A program made the position numbers and the translations under genes. The notes below the pieces were generated by a model, which was not told the DNA's origin, did not search any database, and saw nothing but the letters and a program-made list of their open reading frames with translations. A stretch of DNA of 64,000 nt from Chloroflexota bacterium (GTDB lineage Bacteria; Chloroflexota; Dehalococcoidia; Lucifugimonadales; Lucifugimonadaceae): NCBI GenBank assembly GCA_027618835.1, contig JAQCHZ010000006.1, positions 1 to 64,000 of the forward strand, written 5' to 3'. Positions 63,722-64,000 of the stretch are shown here, piece by piece (position 1 is the stretch's first letter; every line of letters begins with the position of its first letter).

Positions 63722-64000
63722 TTATTTTTTCGTCCTAATTGCAAATGAACGGTAGAACAGCGAGTTCAGGAAAATTAGCACTAATGCGAACATCGCGAAC
63801 ACGAGCGTGGTAGGCGATAGTGGTGAAACTAAGACTGGAAACAGGATCAGGATTACAGCGAATGCTCGAAGTTTCCATACATTACTGTGAACACCCAAAC
63901 TTCGTCGCCACACCGATCGAGCGAACTCAATTGTCATGGCTACTAGAGCCATATTTATGAACATGAACGGCAGAGCAGACCCCACACTGCTCGACTTATT
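63722..64000 (-). CDS. Small membrane protein, 5' end possibly outside window
   Basis: At least 87 residues with three hydrophobic stretches: FMFINMALVAMTIEFA, AFAVILILFPVLVSPLS and LVFAMFALVLIFLNSLFYRSF. A GTG at 63985 could start it, but the frame is open to the window edge and may continue. Not recognised; no motif beyond the hydrophobic pattern. It shares a terminator with the HpcH/HpaI aldolase. Confidence 0.5.
   Translation of the reverse strand, partial: NKSSSVGSALPFMFINMALVAMTIEFARSVWRRSLGVHSNVWKLRAFAVILILFPVLVSPLSPTTLVFAMFALVLIFLNSLFYRSFAIRTKK

Noticed and set aside
1-64000. tRNA, rRNA or riboswitch
   Set aside because: None recognised by eye in intergenic stretches; no covariance search was possible, so short RNAs could be missed.

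Overview
The window looks like a chromosomal stretch of an uncultivated, free-living heterotroph, most likely a marine Chloroflexota (SAR202/Dehalococcoidia type). This is inferred, because no rRNA or tRNA gene is present. The hints are near-balanced base composition, frequent TTG/GTG starts, proline/threonine-rich secreted proteins, three enolase-superfamily (mandelate racemase type) enzymes, and many paralogous Gfo/Idh/MocA, amidohydrolase, HpcH/HpaI aldolase and PLP enzymes. There is no phage, IS transposase or CRISPR array.

Layout. 0.4-3 kb: JAMM peptidase, a short-chain dehydrogenase with a changed active site, an HtrA lipoprotein protease. 3-11.6 kb: a four-gene ABC export operon with two giant FtsX/MacB-type permeases and two ATPases. 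11.6-16 kb: purK/purE, an alpha/beta hydrolase, a PIG-L deacetylase and an HpcH/HpaI aldolase. 16.3-18.1 kb: a decayed secreted metallopeptidase-like gene. 18-26 kb: phosphatases, a DUF3754 membrane protein, an oxidoreductase, an enolase-superfamily dehydratase, an MFS carrier and a HEAT-repeat protein. 26.4-28.6 kb: a response regulator and a broken histidine kinase. 28.6-31.6 kb: EamA exporter, serine hydrolase, class IV aminotransferase. 31.9-33.9 kb: broken small genes and a VLRF1-type release-factor-like protein. 34-40.4 kb: two more enolase-superfamily enzymes, a second Gfo/Idh enzyme and a tandem pair of broken kinase-like genes. 40.4-46.4 kb: a broken MerR operon, an amidohydrolase, two PLP desulfhydrase paralogues separated by a GIY-YIG gene, and small membrane proteins. 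46.5-54 kb: membrane and secreted proteins, an amidohydrolase, a second GIY-YIG gene, an MFS carrier. 54.2-60.1 kb: a same-strand catabolic run (amidohydrolase, sugar-phosphate isomerase-like, gamma-glutamyltransferase, SLOG protein, 2-hydroxyacid dehydrogenase). 60.2-64 kb: ABM monooxygenase, KDG kinase, KDPG aldolase, HpcH/HpaI aldolase.

How the genes fit together. The enolase-superfamily enzymes plausibly dehydrate sugar acids to 2-keto-3-deoxy acids. KdgK phosphorylates these and the KDPG aldolase cleaves them, while the HpcH/HpaI enzymes can cleave unphosphorylated keto acids. The amidohydrolases, gamma-glutamyltransferase, PLP desulfhydrases and aminotransferase suggest use of amides, peptides and D-amino acids.

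Two features stand out. First, small GIY-YIG genes are bracketed by or abut palindromic repeats: one is enclosed by a perfect 30-bp inverted repeat, and related palindromes lie elsewhere in the window. Second, about eleven accessory loci are broken by frameshifts, a deletion or nonsense codons, while large metabolic and transport genes are intact. An array of six helically spaced heptamers lies upstream of the 54.2-kb amidohydrolase.
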